From NCBI GenBank assembly GCA_051652785.1, contig JBOFUX010000087.1, positions 35,615 through 99,614 of the forward strand: a stretch of DNA of 64,000 bases, read 5' to 3'. Shown here piece after piece: positions 1 through 8,902 of this stretch. Origin of the DNA: JAGNZR01 sp051652785. GTDB lineage: Bacteria > Fusobacteriota > Fusobacteriia > Fusobacteriales > Fusobacteriaceae. Position numbers and translations under genes: made by a program. The first letter of the stretch is position 1, and the number at the start of each line of letters is the position of its first letter. The notes beneath the pieces are model-generated. The model ran no database searches and was not told where the DNA came from. It saw only the letters and a list, made by a program, of their open reading frames with translations.

Positions 1-1
1 C

Positions 2-805
2 AAAAATAATTGTTTTATTGGAATTTTAGTTCCGTGTTTAGATTCAAGAATAACCTCAACAATTCTTATGCAACTAGATAATAAATTAAAACAGTTAGGC
101 TATATTCCTTTAATAATTAACACAAACCATGATATAGTTTTAGAACTTTCTAATTTAGAAAATCTTTCTAGATTAAAAGTTGAAGGTATTGTTTTGATAG
201 CCACCGAGGTTACAAATGAACACATAAAATATGTAAAAAAAAGTAAGATACCAATTCTTTTTGTAGGTCAGATTTGTAATGAAACATATTCCATAGTAAA
301 TGATGAGAAAAAAGCAGGAAAAATTATAGGGGAACATATAGTTAAATCAGGACATAAAGATATCTTATATGTTGGTGTGGATGAAAAAGATATACTTGTT
401 GGTTCTGTTAGAAAAAAAGCTGTTTTAGATGAACTTAAAAAATATAATGCGAAAATTGAAGTAATAATTAGTGATTTTAGTTTTGAGAAAACAGAAAAAA
501 TAGTTTATGAATATTTGGAAAATAAAAAACCTACTTGTATAGTTTGTACAACAGATAACATGGCTTTTGCCACTATAAAAGCTTTAAATCGTTTAAATAT
601 AAAAATTCCATCTGATGTTTCAGTTGTCGGTTTTGGTGGATATAAAATTTCAGACTTAATTATACCTCCACTTACAACAATAAAATTTTATAATGACCTA
701 ACAGGGGAGTTAGCTGGTGAAAGTATAGTGAAGTTAATTGAAAAAAAAGAGATTCCTAAAATACAAACTATAGGCTTTGAATTTTTAGAAAGAAAAAGCC
801 TTTGA
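2..805 (+). CDS. LacI/GalR-family transcriptional regulator, 5'-truncated by window edge
   Basis: The frame is open from base 2, so the gene starts before the window; the first ATG at 68 is internal. The visible part is the periplasmic-binding-protein-like effector domain of a LacI/GalR regulator. It opens with the typical IGILVP strand, has the family's TTDNMAFATIKALN segment, then DVSVVGFGG, and ends with PPLTTI and LAGES motifs. The N-terminal helix-turn-helix is outside the window, so DNA binding is inferred from the family. Members sense a sugar or nucleoside and usually repress nearby catabolic genes, but the regulated genes are not visible. A shared hairpin terminator lies just downstream, between this gene and the convergent ankyrin lipoprotein gene. 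Confidence 0.85.
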   Translation, partial: KNNCFIGILVPCLDSRITSTILMQLDNKLKQLGYIPLIINTNHDIVLELSNLENLSRLKVEGIVLIATEVTNEHIKYVKKSKIPILFVGQICNETYSIVNDEKKAGKIIGEHIVKSGHKDILYVGVDEKDILVGSVRKKAVLDELKKYNAKIEVIISDFSFEKTEKIVYEYLENKKPTCIVCTTDNMAFATIKALNRLNIKIPSDVSVVGFGGYKISDLIIPPLTTIKFYNDLTGELAGESIVKLIEKKEIPKIQTIGFEFLERKSL

Positions 806-836
806 CACAGTGTTGAGAGAAAAATTATTTTAAAAT

Positions 837-875
837 AAAAAGACTCAAAAGTAAAATCTACTTCTGAGTCTTTTT
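837..875. terminator. Bidirectional intrinsic terminator
   Basis: Perfect arms AAAAAGACTCA (837-847) and TGAGTCTTTTT (865-875) give a stem with an A-tract on one side and a T-tract on the other. It sits between the convergent LacI-family gene and the minus-strand ankyrin gene and overlaps the 3' end of the latter. Confidence 0.8.
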
Positions 876-1688
876 AATTATATAATTTATCATTTCTTGG
901 TTTCCACTTTTTTTTGCAATGGAAAGTGCAGTATCTCCATAGGATTTATAATTTAAATTAATACCTTTATCTATGAGAATATTAATAATTTCAAATTGTC
1001 CATTAGTAATAGCACGAAAATAAATTTCACCAAATATATTTTCACCATTTTTATTTTTTCTATCTAAATCATAATTAAACTTTAAAAGTATTTTAAGATT
1101 ATCCACACTATTAGCATAGTAAATAGGATAATTCCCTTTATTATCTAGGGTAACAGGATTACCTTTATATTTTAAAAGTAAAGAAAGTATTTCTAAATTA
1201 TTTGAGTGAATAGCCCAAAATATAGGGGAGTAACCCTTAAAATCGGAAACATTAATATCTACTGATTTTTCTAATAGATATTTAACATAAATTAAAGAGT
1301 TTTTTTTTATAAAAAATGAAAGAAGAGATTCCCCTTCTTCATTTTTTATATTTATATTTGCCCCATTTTCAATAAGTGATTTTAAAGAATTAAAACTTTT
1401 TACTTTAAAAATAAGTTTATCCTGTTCTAAATCAATAATTCTTTTTGAAAGAAAATCCACAGCTTTTGTTGAATTTCTATTAACAGCATAGTTAAGAAGA
1501 GAGATATCTCCTTTATTTCTATAATTAATAGGAAAACCTAAATTTAAAGCAAGAGAAAGAGTATTAGTATCATCAACTAAAATAGCGTTGTAAACAGATT
1601 GTTCAGGTATCGTAATTTTATCTGTATTACTACAACCTACCAAAAGTAAGAGAGATACTAAAATAAAAAATAATAAACTCTTCTTCAA
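858..1688 (-). CDS. Ankyrin-repeat lipoprotein
   Basis: A 276-residue protein. Residues 1-19 form a lipoprotein signal peptide with a lipobox LVGC (Cys19), so the protein is expected on a membrane facing the periplasm or outside. From about residue 60 to the end it consists of degenerate ankyrin repeats with recurring patterns such as GESLLSFFIKKNS, GYSPIFWAIHSNN and GDTALSIAKKSG. Ankyrin repeats bind other proteins; the partner is unknown. The start is TTG at 1688, chosen because AAGGGG lies 8 nt upstream; that site overlaps the typA stop codon. The 5-nt gap from typA indicates co-transcription. No enzyme motif is visible. Confidence 0.8.
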   Translation of the reverse strand: MKKSLLFFILVSLLLLVGCSNTDKITIPEQSVYNAILVDDTNTLSLALNLGFPINYRNKGDISLLNYAVNRNSTKAVDFLSKRIIDLEQDKLIFKVKSFNSLKSLIENGANINIKNEEGESLLSFFIKKNSLIYVKYLLEKSVDINVSDFKGYSPIFWAIHSNNLEILSLLLKYKGNPVTLDNKGNYPIYYANSVDNLKILLKFNYDLDRKNKNGENIFGEIYFRAITNGQFEIINILIDKGINLNYKSYGDTALSIAKKSGNQEMINYIIKKTQK

Positions 1689-1693
1689 TTATA

Positions 1694-3505
1694 TTACCCC
1701 TTTTTTTCAGTTTTCTTTCTACCATTTTCACTTAAAATTCTTTTTCTAATTCTAATAAAATTAGGAGTAATTTCAACTAATTCATCATCAGCAATATACT
1801 CAAGAGCTTGCTCTAAACTCATTTTTTTAGGAGTAGCAAGTTTAATAGCATCATCACTTCCAGAAGCTCTCATATTTGTAAGTTTTTTCATTTTACAAAC
1901 ATTAACAACAAGATCATTTTCTCTATTATGTTCACCAATTATCATACCCTCATAAACTTCAACTCCAGCTTCATGGAACATAATTCCTCTATCTTGTAAA
2001 TTTCCAAGAGCATAAGCTATTGTTTTACCAGCTTCAAGAGAGATAAGCACACCTTTTCCTCTAGCAGGAATATCCCCTTTATAAATTTCAAAATCATAAA
2101 AAGAATGATTTAAAATTCCAGAACCCTTTGTATCTGTTAAAAATTCACTTCTATAACCAATTAATCCTCTAGCAGGTATTTTAAACTCTAAACGTGTGTA
2201 TCCATCAGTACCTGGAGTCATAGTTACTAATTCACCTTTTCTTTTACCCATTTTTTCAATAACAATACCAGTAAAATTATCGTCAACATCAACAACAGCT
2301 AATTCGATAGGTTCAAAAGTCTCACCATCTATTTTTTTAAATAATACTCTAGGTCTTGAAACTGCAATTTCAAATCCTTCTCTTCTCATATTTTCTAATA
2401 ATATAGAAAGTTGAAGTTCTCCTCTACCTTTAACAGTAAATGAATCGGCAGATTCAGTAGCCTCTACTCTCATACTCACATTACCTTGTAATTCTTTTTG
2501 TAGTCTATCCCATATATTTCTTGAAGTTATAAATTTTCCGTCTTTACCTGCAAATGGAGAGTCATTAACCATAAATGTCATAGCAAGAGTAGGCTCATCT
2601 ATATCAATAAGTGGTAAAGCTATAGGATTATTAATATCCGCTACAGTTTCTCCAATATCAATAACTGGTAATCCTGCTATTGATATAATATCTCCCGCTA
2701 CAGCTTCTAAAACTTCAACTTTTTTAAGCCCTTCATAACCGTATATCATAGAAATTTTACCTTTAACTTGCTTACCATCTCTTTTTATAAGCATAATATC
2801 TTGATTTTTTTTGATTGTACCATTGTACACTCTTCCAACACCAATTTTACCAACATAGTTATCGTATTCAATATTTGCTATTAAAAATTGAAGTGGAGCC
2901 TCAGGAGTTCCTTCAGGATCAGGAACGTGATTTATAATAGTCTCTAATAAAGGCATCATATTATCACTTTTATCAGTAAGTTCTATTTTAGCATAACCGT
3001 CTTTTCCAGAAGCATATACAACTGGGAATTCTAACTGATGCTCATTTGCATCAAGTTCTAAAAATAAATCATAAACCATATATAGAACCTCTTCAGGTCT
3101 AGCTCCAGGCCTGTCTATTTTATTTACTACAACTATAGGTCTATGTCCTTGCTCTAAAGCTTTCTTTAGAACATATTTTGTTTGCGGCATTGTTCCTTCA
3201 AATGAATCAACTACCAGTATAACAGAGTCAACCATTTTCATAATTCTTTGTACTTCTCCACCAAAATCTGCATGGCCAGGAGTATCTACAATATTAATTT
3301 TATAATCTTTGTAATGAACAGCTGCATTTTTAGCGAATATAGTGATTCCTCTTTCTCTTTCTATATCATTGGAATCCATTACTCTTTCATTTACACCACC
3401 AAGTTCATGGGCAGTAAAAACCCCAGATTGTCTTAAAAGACCATCAACTAATGTAGTTTTACCATGGTCAACGTGGGCAATTATAGCTACGTTTTTAATT
3501 TTCAT
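1694..3505 (-). CDS. typA: Translational GTPase TypA/BipA
   Basis: A ribosome-associated translation factor of the EF-G family, 603 residues, the normal length. The G domain shows the P-loop in AHVDHGKTTL near the N-terminus, switch II DTPGH and the guanine-specificity motif NKID. EF-G-like beta-barrel and alpha/beta domains follow, and the C-terminal TypA-specific domain contains the conserved RGLIGYRSEFL segment. The ATG at 3505 is preferred over an in-frame GTG at 3511 because AGGAAG sits 5 nt upstream of the ATG but abuts the GTG. TypA is needed for ribosome assembly and growth under stress such as cold. The ankyrin lipoprotein gene follows 5 nt downstream. Confidence 0.97.
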   Translation of the reverse strand: MKIKNVAIIAHVDHGKTTLVDGLLRQSGVFTAHELGGVNERVMDSNDIERERGITIFAKNAAVHYKDYKINIVDTPGHADFGGEVQRIMKMVDSVILVVDSFEGTMPQTKYVLKKALEQGHRPIVVVNKIDRPGARPEEVLYMVYDLFLELDANEHQLEFPVVYASGKDGYAKIELTDKSDNMMPLLETIINHVPDPEGTPEAPLQFLIANIEYDNYVGKIGVGRVYNGTIKKNQDIMLIKRDGKQVKGKISMIYGYEGLKKVEVLEAVAGDIISIAGLPVIDIGETVADINNPIALPLIDIDEPTLAMTFMVNDSPFAGKDGKFITSRNIWDRLQKELQGNVSMRVEATESADSFTVKGRGELQLSILLENMRREGFEIAVSRPRVLFKKIDGETFEPIELAVVDVDDNFTGIVIEKMGKRKGELVTMTPGTDGYTRLEFKIPARGLIGYRSEFLTDTKGSGILNHSFYDFEIYKGDIPARGKGVLISLEAGKTIAYALGNLQDRGIMFHEAGVEVYEGMIIGEHNRENDLVVNVCKMKKLTNMRASGSDDAIKLATPKKMSLEQALEYIADDELVEITPNFIRIRKRILSENGRKKTEKKG

Positions 3506-3564
3506 AAGCACTTCCTTTTAATTGTTTTTTATTTTTAATAAATGGACTATATAGTAAATATTTA

Positions 3565-4422
3565 TTAATAAAATTTATATGCTTTTAATCTTTTTTTCTC
3601 AATATAACCTAAACCAATAAAATTATTTTCATAATAAATAGAATAGTACCCTGTAGAAAAATTGTAAGAAAAGCTATTTCCGTTTTTATAGTATTTAAGA
3701 TTATTTTCACCAACTAAGTCAAGTTTAGGAAATTTAAAAAAATCCTCAACAGAACTCATAAAAGAAATATTTTCATTTAAAGATAAATTATTAATCTCTT
3801 CTAAAGTATAACAATTTTTAAGATGAGTATTTCCAACTTGAGTTCGAATAAGATCAGTCATAGTAGCAAAAGTTTTAAGTTCTTCTCCTAAATCAAAAAT
3901 AAGAGAACGAATATATGTTCCTTTTGAAACTAAACAATCTAAACGACCTTTTTTTCCATCATAATCTAACAAATTAAGCTCTTTAATTGTAACAGATCTA
4001 GATTTCCGTTCAATTACAATACCTTCTCGAGCTAAATCATAGAGTTTCTTACCATTTACTTTTATAGCTGAGTACATAGGGGGAATTTGTTTTATATCAC
4101 CTTTAAATTTTAAAAGAATTTTATTTAAAATATCCGTATTAGGTTTTTTTAAATCAGATGTTTCTAAAATTGCTCCTTCTAAATCATATGTATCAGTTTT
4201 AAAACCAAGTTCAAAACTAGCTGTATATCTTTTTTCATAACTCTCTATATCTTGAACAAGTTTAGTGGCACGTCCAATACAAACAACTAAAACACCAGTT
4301 GCCAGAGGGTCTAATGTACCAGTATGTCCAATTCTTTTTTCTTTAAGAATTTTTCTCAATCTTCTAATGACATCAAAAGAGGTTATTCCCTTGGGCTTAT
4401 TAACACAGATAATTCCGTCCAA
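3565..4422 (-). CDS. truB: tRNA pseudouridine(55) synthase TruB
   Basis: Makes pseudouridine 55 in the T-loop of tRNAs. The N-terminus reads DGIICVNKPKG, the family signature, and the catalytic Asp is in GHTGTLDPLATG (Asp38 in this numbering). KKLYDLAREG and KGTYIRSLIFDLG are further conserved TruB segments; the C-terminal PUA-like part is degenerate. I chose the TTG at 4422 (285 residues). GGAG lies 9 nt upstream, and an extended -10 box at 4454-4459 would start transcription just before it, so the longer in-frame extension (to 4485) would not be transcribed from this promoter. Minus-strand block with typA. Confidence 0.93.
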   Translation of the reverse strand: MDGIICVNKPKGITSFDVIRRLRKILKEKRIGHTGTLDPLATGVLVVCIGRATKLVQDIESYEKRYTASFELGFKTDTYDLEGAILETSDLKKPNTDILNKILLKFKGDIKQIPPMYSAIKVNGKKLYDLAREGIVIERKSRSVTIKELNLLDYDGKKGRLDCLVSKGTYIRSLIFDLGEELKTFATMTDLIRTQVGNTHLKNCYTLEEINNLSLNENISFMSSVEDFFKFPKLDLVGENNLKYYKNGNSFSYNFSTGYYSIYYENNFIGLGYIEKKRLKAYKFY

Positions 4423-4453
4423 ACATATCAACTCCAAAAAATGATTATTCATT

Positions 4454-4462
4454 ATTATAACA
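4454..4462 (-). promoter_or_regulatory. Extended -10 promoter for truB
   Basis: On the minus strand TGTTATAAT (TGn plus a perfect TATAAT) lies about 32 nt upstream of the TTG start of truB. The -35 region is weak (TTCAAA), as is common with extended -10 promoters. It lies in the gap downstream of the GH-like lipoprotein gene. Confidence 0.4.
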
Positions 4463-4515
4463 TATAAAATACTTTTTTTGAACACTTTTTTATTGTATAT
4501 ACTTAACGTTAAAAT

Positions 4516-5970
4516 TTATTTATTTTCTTTTTTTTCAAAACTATATTTGTTTCTAGCATTCCAAAGAATATAATCGTGAATTCCAAGATTATTAAGAGCT
4601 CTTATTTGTTCATTAACCTCTTTAATACCATATTTAATATGACCCTTTACCCAAGGAGCAGAAAAGTCTTGAAGCCAGGTTCGGATAATAGCAGGAGTTT
4701 CAATATTGTAATTTCTATTAATGGAATCTCTAGTAGAGCCATAAACTGTTTTATAAGGTTGAGCATCAGGGACATTAATACCGTAAACACCTTTCCCATA
4801 ATGACTAGGATAGACCATTGGAGAAATGTAATCAACAACATTAGAAATAGCTTCCCAATATTGCCCAAGGTCCATGTCGTTAGGAGAAGAGCCTACTTGG
4901 CCATAAACATCTGCTCCAATATAGACTTCAAGGGGCGATAATTCTTTGTGAGCTAATTTTAAATATTTTTGAATAGCCTCTGTTTTAGATTCACCCTCAG
5001 GATTTCGATAGTTGAGATATTTATCTAATTTTCCACCATTAGAAGCAGGAAATCTAACATAGTCAAATTGGATTTCATTGAAACCAACTTTAGCGGCTTC
5101 TTTTGAAACATCTATATTATAGTTCCAAAGTTCTCTATCATAAGCAGAAACCCAAACTAATCCGTCAGCATTAGTGAAAGGTTTATTAGAACGCTTATCT
5201 AAAATAGTTCTATCAGGTTTAGATTTTGCATAAATAGGATCCTTAAAAGAAACAATTCTTGCAATAGTATAAATATTATTTTCTTTTAATTTTTTCATGA
5301 GAGCTTCAATATCTCTAATTTTATTTTTTTGATCAAATTTTAAATTATATTTATTTTCAATATCAGGCATTTTCCATAAAAGATGCCCATCATCATCTTT
5401 TACATCTATAACAAAAGTATTAATTTCACTTTTCTTAGTAAGTTCAATAAGTCTATTAAGTGATTTAGAAAGAGAAATAGAGTTTCCAGTAACAAAAATC
5501 CCTTTGACAATAATTTGTGGATTACTTTCATAATTCTTTTTTATTTGAGGAGAAAAATCAAGGCTATTCCAACTATTAGGAAGATTATTTTTGATATTGT
5601 CAGTTAAAGAAGAATTGAGAACCCAACCTTCAGAAATTTTATTATCTTTTTTATATTGAATTTTAGAATAAAGAATAGGAGTAGTTTCTCCTATTAAAAT
5701 ATCTTCTAAAATTTTAACTTTTGTATTTATTCTTAAAGAGTCTATTCTATTACCATTTTCAGCTTTATCTGTAATTTTAAGATTATAGATTTTAGTAAAA
5801 TAATGTTTATCAATTTTTTCTATTTTAGAAACTTCAGAATTTATATTAGAAATATCTTCATTTATTATTTGAAGTGATTTTTCAGCTAGAATTTCATTAT
5901 TTTTTTTCCCATTTCCGCAAGCAGAAAATAATCCAAACAATAAAAAATAAAATAAAAATATTTTTTTCAT
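4516..5970 (-). CDS. Lipoprotein with SH3-like and DUF4015 glycoside-hydrolase-like domains
   Basis: A 484-residue protein. Residues 1-18 are a lipoprotein signal with lipobox FSAC (Cys18). A segment around residues 60-125, ending ISEGWVLNSSL, looks like a bacterial SH3 domain. From about residue 150 to the end is a DUF4015-type TIM barrel: VKGIFVTGN, NTFVIDVKDDDG, IYTIARIVSFKDP, FNEIQFDYVRFPA, YIGADVYGQ and DYISPMVYPSHY. These are the characteristic strands of the family, which resembles glycoside hydrolase catalytic domains. Substrate and activity are unknown; a role at the cell wall or surface polysaccharide is inference. The ATG at 5970 is chosen because AGGAG is 9 nt upstream, whereas the earlier ATG at 5979 abuts it. 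Confidence 0.8.
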   Translation of the reverse strand: MKKIFLFYFLLFGLFSACGNGKKNNEILAEKSLQIINEDISNINSEVSKIEKIDKHYFTKIYNLKITDKAENGNRIDSLRINTKVKILEDILIGETTPILYSKIQYKKDNKISEGWVLNSSLTDNIKNNLPNSWNSLDFSPQIKKNYESNPQIIVKGIFVTGNSISLSKSLNRLIELTKKSEINTFVIDVKDDDGHLLWKMPDIENKYNLKFDQKNKIRDIEALMKKLKENNIYTIARIVSFKDPIYAKSKPDRTILDKRSNKPFTNADGLVWVSAYDRELWNYNIDVSKEAAKVGFNEIQFDYVRFPASNGGKLDKYLNYRNPEGESKTEAIQKYLKLAHKELSPLEVYIGADVYGQVGSSPNDMDLGQYWEAISNVVDYISPMVYPSHYGKGVYGINVPDAQPYKTVYGSTRDSINRNYNIETPAIIRTWLQDFSAPWVKGHIKYGIKEVNEQIRALNNLGIHDYILWNARNKYSFEKKENK

Positions 5971-5990
5971 AAATGTCATCTCCTAATGAA

Positions 5991-6036
5991 TAAGCAATAA
6001 AAAGCATTTAGTTAACTAAATGCTTTTTATTGCTTA
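5991..6036. terminator. 46-bp perfect palindrome acting as terminator after recR
   Basis: The arms TAAGCAATAAAAAGCATTT and its complement meet at a central GTTAAC with no unpaired loop; all 46 bp are self-complementary. It lies between the recR stop and the start of the GH-like lipoprotein gene. GC pairs followed by TTTTT on the minus strand fit an intrinsic terminator for the accD-recR operon. Confidence 0.7.
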
Positions 6037-6043
6037 TATTTTT

Positions 6044-6637
6044 TTAAATTTCTTGTCGCCCTTCAAGAGCACGGGATATAGTAGCAGAATCAGCGTACTC
6101 AATATTACCACCTATGGGAATACCACTAGCTATACGAGTGATTTTAATATCAAAATGTTTAAGTAGTCTAGTTAAATAAAGCGAAGTTGTCTCCCCTTCT
6201 AAATCAGGATTAATGGCGATTATAATTTCTTTTACAGGGCTATTAGCTATTCTTTTTAAAAGTGATTCTAAATTAAGTTTATCAGGAGTGATACCTTTTA
6301 AAGGTGCAATTTTTCCACCTAAAACATGATACTTTCCATGATATTTTCCAGTTCGTTCAAAGGAAATTATATCTCGAGAGTCTTCAACAACACAGATAGT
6401 TTCGTTGTCCCTGGAAAGATTACCACAAATATCACAAGTTTCATGTTCGCTTAAATCTCCACAAATAACACATTTTTTTATATTTTTTTTAGCTTCCATA
6501 AGAGAAATTGCAAACCTTTTAACTTCCTCATTGGAAAGATTTAAAATATGAAATGCAATACGAGTTGCACTTTTTTTTCCAATACCAGGTAAACGATTAA
6601 ACTCATCAATTATTTTTTCTAAAGACTCTGTAGCCAT
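6044..6637 (-). CDS. recR: Recombination protein RecR
   Basis: Acts with RecO to load RecA on gapped DNA during recombinational repair. At 197 residues it has the normal length. An N-terminal helix-hairpin-helix (LPGIGKKSATRIAFH) is followed by a four-cysteine zinc finger (Cys56, Cys59, Cys68, Cys71) and a Toprim domain (ETICVVEDSRD through AINPDLEGE). The C-terminal GGNIEYADSATISRALEGR is typical. Its ATG overlaps the stop of the upstream small gene by 1 nt (TAATG), so the two are translationally coupled. It is the last gene of the accD operon, followed by the long palindrome. Confidence 0.97.
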   Translation of the reverse strand: MATESLEKIIDEFNRLPGIGKKSATRIAFHILNLSNEEVKRFAISLMEAKKNIKKCVICGDLSEHETCDICGNLSRDNETICVVEDSRDIISFERTGKYHGKYHVLGGKIAPLKGITPDKLNLESLLKRIANSPVKEIIIAINPDLEGETTSLYLTRLLKHFDIKITRIASGIPIGGNIEYADSATISRALEGRQEI

Positions 6638-6948
6638 TAATCGACCTTAATTGATTTTAAAGATTTTGTATATTCTCTAATAGATTTTTTTATTTCTCTT
6701 CTTTCTTTTCCAAGCTCAGCATTTTTAATGATATAGTCATCAACTCTATCTTCATAGTCTCCTTTCATAGTCATTATAATATCTATAATTTCTTCATAAT
6801 TCATATCAGGTTTAATGTATTCTCTTAAATTAGTTAATAAATCAACTCTTTTTCTATTATCTCTAACTTTTTTATCGTTATCTTCAATTTCTCTTTTAAT
6901 TTTATTTTTTCTTCTCTCTTGTCTTACAAATTCCAATACTTTATCCAT
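6637..6948 (-). CDS. Small charged helical protein coupled to recR, function unknown
   Basis: A 103-residue, highly charged (Lys/Arg/Glu/Asp), cysteine-free cytoplasmic protein with two long predicted helices, probably coiled-coil: residues 1-45 and 70-100, flanking a short PDMNYEEIIDIIMTMKGD segment. There is no signal peptide or membrane segment. In many bacteria the gene before recR is ybaB/ebfC, a nucleoid-associated protein of similar size. I do not recognise YbaB motifs here, so homology is not claimed. Overlap with recR by 1 nt suggests a joint role or at least joint expression. A weak hydrophobic patch in the middle may be a dimer contact. Confidence 0.7.
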   Translation of the reverse strand: MDKVLEFVRQERRKNKIKREIEDNDKKVRDNRKRVDLLTNLREYIKPDMNYEEIIDIIMTMKGDYEDRVDDYIIKNAELGKERREIKKSIREYTKSLKSIKVD

Positions 6949-6974
6949 TTTTTATCCTCCTAAAATTATATTTC

Positions 6975-7940
6975 TTATCTTGCAAGAATTTTAGCAATTT
7001 CAAAGTCTTCATTAATTGTTGTGTATCTTTGCCCTTCCCAAGCATAAGAAATAGGATGAGTTATTATTTTATTACCCTCAATTCCTATCATTACTCCACC
7101 TTCACCAGCTTCAAGAACTTGAATAGATTTAACTCCCATTTTAGTGGCAAGAACTCTATCAAAACCAGATGGACACCCTCCTCTTTGAGTATGACCAAGT
7201 ACTACACTTCTAACTTCAGAATTAACTTTGTCTTTTAGTTGTTTTTCAAGTTCAGTAACTTTTTCTACACCTTCAGCAACCAAAACTATGTCGTGAAGTT
7301 TACCTGATCTTCTTCTTTCTTTAATTTGTAGAGCAAGCATTTCAACAGGATTATCCATTTCTGGAATTAAAAGACCATCTCCACCACCAGCAAGACAAGA
7401 ATAAAGGGCAAGATCTCCTGCATGTCTACCCATAACTTCAACTAAAATAGTTCTTTCATGAGAAGTGGCAGTATCTCTAATTTTTGATACTGCGTCTAAT
7501 ATAGTATTTAAACAAGTATCAAAACCTATTGTATAGTCAGTTCCAATAATATCATTATCAATTGTTCCAGGGATGCCTACAACTTGAATACCGTGTTCCT
7601 TAGATAAAAGGTCAGCACCTCTATATGAACCATCTCCTCCTATAACAACAAGCCCCTCAATACCTCTTCTTTTCAAATTTTCAGCAGCAATAGCTCTAAA
7701 TTTAGGTTCCATAAATTCTAAACATCTAGCAGTAAGAAGTTTTGTACCACCTCTATCTATAATTCCAGATACATAAAAAGAATCCATTAAAAATATTTCA
7801 TCACTTAACATTCCTAAATAACCTCTTTTTATACCGTAAACAGTAATGCCAAGACTCATAGCATATTTAGCTGCAGCTCGAATGGCAGCATTCATTCCAG
7901 GAGCATCTCCTCCACTAGTTAATATAGCAATTTTTTTCAT
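6975..7940 (-). CDS. pfkA: ATP-dependent 6-phosphofructokinase
   Basis: Phosphorylates fructose 6-phosphate to fructose 1,6-bisphosphate, the committed step of glycolysis. At 321 residues it has the typical bacterial PfkA length. Visible motifs are the N-terminal GGDAPGMNAAIRA nucleotide loop, GGDGSYRGA, the catalytic loop GTIDNDI (Asp proton acceptor), EVMGRHAGDLAL, and VVLGHTQRGGCPSGFDR, the PFK signature. The small-residue Gly in GGDGS favours ATP over pyrophosphate, as known for the family. It lies 5 nt downstream of accA and 26 nt upstream of the small gene, so glycolysis and fatty-acid precursor genes share an operon. Confidence 0.97.
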   Translation of the reverse strand: MKKIAILTSGGDAPGMNAAIRAAAKYAMSLGITVYGIKRGYLGMLSDEIFLMDSFYVSGIIDRGGTKLLTARCLEFMEPKFRAIAAENLKRRGIEGLVVIGGDGSYRGADLLSKEHGIQVVGIPGTIDNDIIGTDYTIGFDTCLNTILDAVSKIRDTATSHERTILVEVMGRHAGDLALYSCLAGGGDGLLIPEMDNPVEMLALQIKERRRSGKLHDIVLVAEGVEKVTELEKQLKDKVNSEVRSVVLGHTQRGGCPSGFDRVLATKMGVKSIQVLEAGEGGVMIGIEGNKIITHPISYAWEGQRYTTINEDFEIAKILAR

Positions 7941-7945
7941 TATTA

Positions 7946-8890
7946 TTAAGCCTCCTTAAATTCACCTATTTCTCTGAACTTATTGTATCTATTTTCAAGT
8001 AAAGTTTCTATATCTAATTTTTCAAGTTGAGAAATTGATTCTAAAATAACCAATTTTAGATTATCGGATGAGCATTTATAGTTTCTATGGGCACCACCTA
8101 GTGGTTCTGGAATTATTCCATCTACAATTTTTAATTCTAAAAGATTTTGAGCAGAAATTTTTAAATTTTCTGCAGCTTCAATAACTCTGTTAGAATCTTT
8201 GTAAAGAATAGCGGCGCACCCTTCAGGAGAAATAATAGAATATACCGTATGCTCAAGCATAAATATTTTATCTGCTATCCCAAGTCCCAAAGCACCACCA
8301 CTTCCTCCCTCACCAATGACTACAGAAATTAAAGGAGTTTTTATAGTTGTCATTTCCATAAGATTTCTAGCAATTGCCTCACCTTGTCCATTTTGTTCTG
8401 CTTCTATTCCTGGAAAAGCACCTGGAGTATCTATTAGCATAAGAACTGGAATTTTAAATTTTTCAGCCATTTTTAATAATCTTAAAGTTTTTCTGTAACC
8501 TTCAGGATTAGCCATTCCAAAATTTCTATGAAGTTTTTCCTCTGTAGTTCTACCTTTCTGGTGACCAATAATCATAAAACTTTTTCCATTTATTTTGCAT
8601 AAACCACCTACGATAGCAGGGTCATCTCGAAAAAAACGGTCTCCGTGAAGTTCTACAAAATTTTCATCAAACTCACGAATATAGTCTAGTGTATATGGTC
8701 TTTCTGGATGTCTAGCAACAAAAATTTTATCCCAAGAAGACAGATTAGAATATATTTCTGCCAATTCTTCATCCTTTTTTGAGATAAGTCTTTGAATTTC
8801 TGAATCTAAATCTATATTTTTTTCTTTTGAAAATATAGATAATTCTTTTATTTTTTTTTCAATTTCAAGAATAGAATCTTCAAATTTCAT
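7946..8890 (-). CDS. accA: Acetyl-CoA carboxylase carboxyltransferase subunit alpha
   Basis: Alpha half of the carboxyltransferase that moves CO2 from biotin to acetyl-CoA to make malonyl-CoA, the first step of fatty-acid synthesis. 314 residues, normal length. Family segments seen: ARHPERPYTLDYI, GDRAFRDDPA-like DRFFRDDPAIVGG, IGHQKGR, GMANPEGYRKTLRLLKMAEKF, LIDTPGAFPGIEAEQNGQGEA-type crotonase loop, IGEGGSGGALG, and SIISPEGCAAILYKD. It starts 12 nt after accD on the same strand, allowing balanced alpha2beta2 assembly. accB and accC are not in the window. Confidence 0.97.
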   Translation of the reverse strand: MKFEDSILEIEKKIKELSIFSKEKNIDLDSEIQRLISKKDEELAEIYSNLSSWDKIFVARHPERPYTLDYIREFDENFVELHGDRFFRDDPAIVGGLCKINGKSFMIIGHQKGRTTEEKLHRNFGMANPEGYRKTLRLLKMAEKFKIPVLMLIDTPGAFPGIEAEQNGQGEAIARNLMEMTTIKTPLISVVIGEGGSGGALGLGIADKIFMLEHTVYSIISPEGCAAILYKDSNRVIEAAENLKISAQNLLELKIVDGIIPEPLGGAHRNYKCSSDNLKLVILESISQLEKLDIETLLENRYNKFREIGEFKEA

Positions 8891-8902
8891 AAATTTCCTC
8901 CT

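Noticed and set aside
6637..6948. Calling the gene before recR ybaB/ebfC by position
   Set aside because: Its sequence lacks the motifs I know of that family; position alone is not enough.
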